From Butyrivibrio sp. (GTDB lineage: Bacteria; Bacillota; Clostridia; Lachnospirales; Lachnospiraceae): a DNA stretch of 38,286 nt. This document shows positions 34,912 through 38,286 of the stretch, piece by piece; positions within the stretch are counted from its first letter, which is position 1; every line of letters starts with the position of its first letter. The stretch is taken from NCBI GenBank assembly GCA_024692165.1, contig JAILMY010000230.1, positions 1 through 38,286 of the forward strand, in the 5' to 3' direction. Under the pieces are notes generated by a model. The model saw only the letters and a list, made by a program, of their open reading frames with translations, was not told the origin of the DNA and did not search any database. The position numbers were made by a program, and so were the translations under genes.

Positions 34912-34950
34912 AAGAACAGAAAGTCCCGCTGCCAAGTAGGCAGCGAGACT
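34912..34950 (-). terminator. Intrinsic terminator of the acyl-CoA ligase gene
   Basis: A 12-bp stem with one G-U pair (AGTCTCGCTGCC / GGCAGCGGGACT, 5-nt loop) starts 14 nt after the ligase stop. On the minus strand it is followed by TTCTGTTCTT, a moderate U-tract. Confidence 0.8.
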
Positions 34951-34963
34951 TTAAATCCGAAAA

Positions 34964-36598
34964 TCAGCCCTGATTCTGTTTTTCTACAAGGTGATCACCG
35001 CAGTACTTCTGCCGTAGCTTTGGCTTGTCGATCTTTCCTGTAGGGTTGCGAAGAACTGTGTCAAAGATGATCTTTCTAGGTCTCTTATAACGAGGAAGAT
35101 CCACGCAGAAGCTATTTACATCCTCTTCTGTCAGGGTCATTCCCTCTTTTACCTGAATTATCGCAGCTGCAATCTCACCAAGACGCGGATCCGGAAGGCC
35201 GATAACTGCCGCATCGTGAATCTTGTCATTCTTCATCAGGAAGTTCTCAATCTGTACAGGATACAGGTTCTCACCTCCTGAAATGATAACGTCTTTTTTA
35301 CGATCCACAAGGAAGATAAAGCCATCCTCATCCAGGCGGGCCATATCACCGGTAAAGAGCCATCCATCCTTAAGAATTTCAGCTGTTGCCTCAGGATTCT
35401 TGTAGTATTCAACCATTACACCCGGGCCCTTTACGCAGAGCTCGCCGATTTCACCCTGAGGTGTAGGATTTCCGTTTTCGTCAACAATCTTTGTTTTCCA
35501 GCCGTAGCCCGGAACTCCAATGGCGCCAACCTTATGAACATTCTCCATTCCAAGATGTACGCAGCCGGGGCCTGTGGACTCTGAAAGTCCGTAGTTGGTG
35601 TCATACTTGTGATGTGGGAAGTACTCAAGCCAGTGTCTTACCAGTGACGGCGGAATAGGCTGAGCACCAATATGCATAAGCCTCCACTGGCTAAGCTGGT
35701 AATCCTCAATCCTCAGTTTTCCTGAATCCAGTGCAGCAAGGATATCCTGTGCCCACGGAACCAGGAGCCATACTATTGTGCAATGTTCCTCTGATACAGC
35801 TCTGAATACTGCCTCAGGAGAATTTCCTTTCAAAAGAACTGCTCTGCTTCCTGTATAAAGAGAGCCAAACCAGTGCATCTTTGCTCCTGTGTGGTAAAGA
35901 GGCGGAATGCAAAGGAAGTTATCGCTGTGTGTGGTCTCGTGGTGCATGGCTTCCATTTTTGCAGACTGCATAAGTGCAGTGTGAATATGCAAAATTGCCT
36001 TAGGAAAGCCTGTTGTACCTGATGAGAAATAAATTGCTGCATCATCTTTGTCTTCAATGAGTACTCTCGGTGCCACGGATGAGGCGTTTGAAACCTGTTT
36101 GTAATAATCTTCTGCGTAGGACGGTGTCTGATCTCCTACATAGAAAAGAAGCATCTCCTTCTTAAGCTTCTCGGCAATATCCTCGATTCGGCCGATAAAC
36201 TCAGGTCCATAGAAAAGGACATCAGAATCTGAAGCCTTTAAACAGTAATCGATTTCCTCTGAGGTGAATCTGAAGTTCAGCGGAACTGCCACCGCACCGG
36301 CTTTTAGTATTCCAAAATAAATAGGAAGCCACTCAAGGCAGTTCATGAGAAGTATCGCACACTTCTGTCCTTTCTTGATTCCCCTGTCCATTAACATATT
36401 TGCAACACGGTTTGCCTTTTCATCAAAGACTGACCATGTGATCTGACGTCTGTAATAAGAAGTGGACGTTGGCTGGATCAGTTCATACTCTTTCCAGGTA
36501 ACCCTCTGCTCCTCTCTGATCTCAGGATTGATTTCAACAAGAGCAACTTCTTCCCCATATAGCTTGGAATTGCGTTCAAGTAAATCTGTAATAGGCAT
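34964..36598 (-). CDS. AMP-forming acyl-CoA synthetase/ligase
   Basis: This is an ANL-superfamily enzyme that activates a carboxylic acid with ATP and joins it to CoA. The 544-residue protein has the adenylate motif YFSSGTTGFPKA, YGLSESTG, the GWLFTGDMARLDEDGF hinge region and the C-terminal catalytic lysine in NPTGKIDKP. The track start (36670) begins on the -35 box; ATG 36598, with AGAGGG five bases upstream, is chosen. The substrate cannot be read from sequence. The divergent iorA gene makes an arylacetate or indoleacetate plausible, but a fatty or branched-chain acid is equally possible. It has a strong promoter and a good terminator, so it is a single-gene unit. Confidence 0.92.
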   Translation of the reverse strand: MPITDLLERNSKLYGEEVALVEINPEIREEQRVTWKEYELIQPTSTSYYRRQITWSVFDEKANRVANMLMDRGIKKGQKCAILLMNCLEWLPIYFGILKAGAVAVPLNFRFTSEEIDYCLKASDSDVLFYGPEFIGRIEDIAEKLKKEMLLFYVGDQTPSYAEDYYKQVSNASSVAPRVLIEDKDDAAIYFSSGTTGFPKAILHIHTALMQSAKMEAMHHETTHSDNFLCIPPLYHTGAKMHWFGSLYTGSRAVLLKGNSPEAVFRAVSEEHCTIVWLLVPWAQDILAALDSGKLRIEDYQLSQWRLMHIGAQPIPPSLVRHWLEYFPHHKYDTNYGLSESTGPGCVHLGMENVHKVGAIGVPGYGWKTKIVDENGNPTPQGEIGELCVKGPGVMVEYYKNPEATAEILKDGWLFTGDMARLDEDGFIFLVDRKKDVIISGGENLYPVQIENFLMKNDKIHDAAVIGLPDPRLGEIAAAIIQVKEGMTLTEEDVNSFCVDLPRYKRPRKIIFDTVLRNPTGKIDKPKLRQKYCGDHLVEKQNQG

Positions 36599-36620
36599 TG
36601 TAACCCTCTCCCTTCTACTT

Positions 36621-36632
36621 CGCTTTAAAGCG
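36621..36632. promoter_or_regulatory. Possible operator palindrome near the ligase transcription start
   Basis: CGCTTTAAAGCG is a perfect 12-nt dyad about 9 nt downstream of the -10 hexamer, spanning or just after the expected transcription start. This is a typical position for a repressor site. No regulator gene is adjacent. Confidence 0.4.
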
Positions 36633-36641
36633 CTAAAGTAA

Positions 36642-36670
36642 AGTATACATTCTTTTTCCAAAAAGGTCAA
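36642..36670 (-). promoter_or_regulatory. Strong SigA-type promoter of the acyl-CoA ligase gene
   Basis: Read on the minus strand: -35 TTGACC (36665-36670), 17-nt spacer, -10 TATACT (36642-36647). It shows that the ORF track's first 24 codons are untranslated. Confidence 0.8.
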
Positions 36671-36700
36671 ACTACATATACAATTTCCTGGTTTTAATAC

Positions 36701-36706
36701 TATAAT
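36701..36706 (+). promoter_or_regulatory. Possible -10 for the PNPOx-like gene
   Basis: TATAAT lies 42 nt before the ATG at 36748. The region at -35 is not a good match (ATACAA at 17-nt spacing), so this is tentative. Confidence 0.35.
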
Positions 36707-36747
36707 CAGTAATAAGTATATTTATACAAAAAAGGAGGATTACCAAA

Positions 36748-37140
36748 ATGGAACGAGTAGAAAAATTTTTAAAAGACGCAAATACATATTATCTTGCAAC
36801 TGTTGATGGGGATCAGCCAAGAGTGCGCCCCTTCGGAACAATCAATAACTTTGAGGGCAAGCTCTACATTCAGACCGGTAAAGTAAAGGATGTATCAAAG
36901 CAGCTTCACAAAAATCCAAAGGCTGAGATCTGTGCATTTAAGGACGGCAAGTGGCTCCGCGTTGCATGCACACTTGTTGCAGATGATCGTTTTGAGGCAA
37001 AGAAGTCTATGCTTGATGCATATCCATCACTTCAGGGCATGTATAAAGCAGATGATGACAACACAGAAGTTTTCTATATGAAAGACTCTACTGCTACCTT
37101 CAGCTCTTTTGCAGGCGCACCTGAAATTGTCACCTTCTAA
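36748..37140 (+). CDS. Pyridoxamine 5'-phosphate oxidase-like flavin/F420-binding-fold protein
   Basis: This 130-residue protein has the split-barrel fold of the PNPOx-like family. The N-terminus (ANTYYLATVDGDQPRVRPFG) and KLYIQTGKVKDVSKQLHKNP match small FMN-binding members common in anaerobes. These usually bind a flavin; none has an assured role, and it is not a true PdxH (too short, and no PLP motifs seen). The ribosome site AAAGGAGG before ATG is strong. It lies 98 nt before iorA on the same strand and is divergent from the ligase. Two small hairpins separate it from iorA. Confidence 0.85.
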   Translation: MERVEKFLKDANTYYLATVDGDQPRVRPFGTINNFEGKLYIQTGKVKDVSKQLHKNPKAEICAFKDGKWLRVACTLVADDRFEAKKSMLDAYPSLQGMYKADDDNTEVFYMKDSTATFSSFAGAPEIVTF

Positions 37141-37143
37141 TCC

Positions 37144-37170
37144 TTGATTTTATAAGACAAATACTATATT
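37144..37170 (+). promoter_or_regulatory. Possible promoter for iorA
   Basis: TTGATT (37144-37149) and TATATT (37165-37170, spacer 15), or TATTCT at spacer 17. It overlaps the hairpin at 37159-37179, so it is a weak call. Confidence 0.35.
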
Positions 37171-37205
37171 CTAGTATTTAGGTTTGCTTTACCACTTTAA
37201 AGCAA
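37159..37205 (+). other. Two small hairpins in the iorA leader
   Basis: The first is AAATACTA-TATTC-TAGTATTT (8-bp stem, 37159-37179). The second is TTGCTTT paired with AAAGCAA (37184-37190 with 37199-37205). The first may be a weak terminator for the PNPOx-like gene (followed by AGGTTTGCTTT); the second lies about 20 nt before the ribosome site. They do not resemble a known riboswitch. Confidence 0.35.
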
Positions 37206-37238
37206 TAATGATGCAAAACAAAGGTAGGAGGTTACACA

Positions 37239-38286
37239 ATGAATGACACTAATGCAAAGCAGCTCATGCTGGGCAATAAGGCTGTTGCCCGTGGTCTGTA
37301 TGAGGCCGGAGTCTGCTTTATCTCCAGTTACCCAGGTACCCCAAGTACCGAGGTTACTGAGGAAGCTGCAAAATATGATGAGATATACTGCGAGTGGGCT
37401 CCAAATGAGAAGGTGGCTATGGAATCCGCTTTCGGCGCTTGCCTCGCCGGCCGCAGAAGCTTTTGTGCTCAGAAACACGTAGGTCTTAACGTAGCCGCAG
37501 ATCCTCTTTACACCATGTCTTACACAGGAGTAAATGCAGGTCTTGTTATCGACGTTTCGGATGATGCCGGAATGCACTCTTCTCAGAATGAGCAGGATTC
37601 AAGACACCACGCCATCGCTGCCAAGGTGCCTATGCTCGAGCCTTCAGATTCAGCTGAAGCCCTTGAGTTTACAAAGCTTGCTTTCGATATTTCCGAGAAG
37701 TTTGACACTCCTGTTCTTCTGAAAATGTGTACAAGAGTTGCTCACTCTCAGTCAATCGTAGAAACCGGCGAGCGCACTGTTCCTGACAAGCCATATGTAA
37801 AGGATATTGCTAAATACGTTATGATGCCGGGCAACGCTAAAAAGCGTCACCCAATCGTTGAACAGAGGACTAAGGATCTTATCGCTTATGCAGAAACTGC
37901 TCCTGTAAACCGCGTAGAAATGGGCGGATCAGAGATTGGTATCATCACATGTTCAACCTCCTATCAGTATGTAAAAGAGGTATTCGGAGATTCAGTAAGC
38001 GTTCTTAAGATTGGTATGACCAATCCCCTTCCTGAAAATCTGATCAAAGATTTTGCTTCAAAGGTTGATAAGCTCTTTGTTGTTGAGGAGCTTGATCCTA
38101 TCATTGAAAATCACGTAAAAGCTCTTGGTCTTACTGTTACAGGAAAAGAGCTTCTTCCAATAGTTGATGAGTTCTCACAAAAGCTCATCGCAAAAGCATT
38201 CGGTAAGGGCGACGACAGCTCTTTTGCCCTCTCTGATGCTATTCCAAACAGACCTCCTGTAATGTGCGCAGGCTGCCCTCACAGAG
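37239..38286 (+). CDS. iorA: Indolepyruvate:ferredoxin oxidoreductase alpha subunit, cut by window edge
   Basis: IorA carries the thiamine-diphosphate and, at its C-terminus, iron-sulphur parts of the enzyme that oxidatively decarboxylates aryl pyruvates (from Trp, Phe, Tyr) to aryl-acetyl-CoA, reducing ferredoxin. The frame is open from ATG 37239 (AGGAGG seven bases upstream) for 349 codons to the edge, and the ORF track omits it. Visible motifs are GNKAVARGLYEAGV, SSYPGTPSTEV, EWAPNEKVAMESAFGA, SDDAGMHSSQNEQDSR and, at the edge, PPVMCAGCPHR, which starts the ThDP-binding half. IorB is expected just beyond the window. The acyl-CoA ligase nearby may act on the same arylacetates (inference). 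Confidence 0.93.
   Translation, partial: MNDTNAKQLMLGNKAVARGLYEAGVCFISSYPGTPSTEVTEEAAKYDEIYCEWAPNEKVAMESAFGACLAGRRSFCAQKHVGLNVAADPLYTMSYTGVNAGLVIDVSDDAGMHSSQNEQDSRHHAIAAKVPMLEPSDSAEALEFTKLAFDISEKFDTPVLLKMCTRVAHSQSIVETGERTVPDKPYVKDIAKYVMMPGNAKKRHPIVEQRTKDLIAYAETAPVNRVEMGGSEIGIITCSTSYQYVKEVFGDSVSVLKIGMTNPLPENLIKDFASKVDKLFVVEELDPIIENHVKALGLTVTGKELLPIVDEFSQKLIAKAFGKGDDSSFALSDAIPNRPPVMCAGCPHR

Noticed and set aside
34828-34963. Possible remainder of an ABC permease upstream of the 41-residue ORF
   Set aside because: The stretch is AT-rich with an in-frame TAG and holds only the ligase terminator and a palindrome.
1-38286. CRISPR arrays, insertion sequences, prophage or tRNA/rRNA genes
   Set aside because: No direct-repeat arrays, transposase or phage-like proteins, or tRNA-like cloverleafs were seen in the short intergenic gaps.

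Overview
The window looks like chromosomal DNA of an anaerobic, low-to-mid GC Firmicute, most probably a Lachnospiraceae member close to Butyrivibrio or Pseudobutyrivibrio. This rests on protein flavour, gene order (miaB-mutS-mutL-miaA followed by an 'aluminium resistance' PLP enzyme; mreBCD-PBP2-RodA-mgsA), strong AGGAGG-type ribosome sites, and a ferredoxin-dependent indolepyruvate oxidoreductase. I see no rRNA, tRNA, CRISPR array, insertion sequence or phage gene. Coding density is very high and no gene-free stretch exceeds 300 bases.

Layout from left to right. (1) 1-9.8 kb, minus strand: a cell-envelope block read right to left from a clear promoter at 9766-9793: mreB, mreC, mreD, a class B PBP2, rodA, a methylglyoxal-synthase-like gene, a lipoprotein D,D-carboxypeptidase. 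A P-loop protein with its own promoter and an HlyD-type membrane adaptor (cut by the window edge) follow. (2) 9.8-13.1 kb: carB alone, with its own promoter and no carA beside it. (3) 13.1-25.0 kb, minus: a tightly packed run read as a glycogen-debranching-like protein, pepT, miaB, mutS, mutL, miaA and a PLP lyase-like gene, ending at a strong terminator (13135-13185). (4) 25.1-31.1 kb: a DUF1292 gene (+) converging on and overlapping a UvrD-like helicase (-), then gltX with a good promoter, then three coupled genes of unknown role. (5) 31.1-32.8 kb: a CDF metal exporter (+) and dUTPase (-) sharing a bidirectional terminator. (6) 32.8-34.9 kb: an odd cassette described below. (7) 34.9-38.3 kb: an acyl-CoA ligase (-) divergent from a PNPOx-like flavoprotein and iorA (+, cut by the window edge), plausibly concerned with aryl or fatty acid CoA metabolism.

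The most unusual region is 32854-34827. Three consecutive minus-strand genes look like pieces of transporters with the catalytic parts removed or changed. They are a 41-residue ORF absent from the supplied track that resembles only the EAA coupling loop of an SsuC/TauC-type ABC permease; an ABC ATPase with Met in place of the Walker A lysine, a changed signature motif and no H-loop histidine; and a P1B-type ATPase missing its metal-binding, early membrane and actuator parts, in which DKTGT reads NKIGT and GDGxND is lost. The frames are open and each has a usable ribosome site. They may be a repurposed non-catalytic membrane or regulatory complex, or a decaying locus.

Two further proteins elsewhere have apparently lost catalytic residues: the debranching-enzyme-like protein (all four GH13 motifs altered) and the methylglyoxal-synthase-like protein (both catalytic aspartates replaced). 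All family assignments are from reading the translations; no database search was run.
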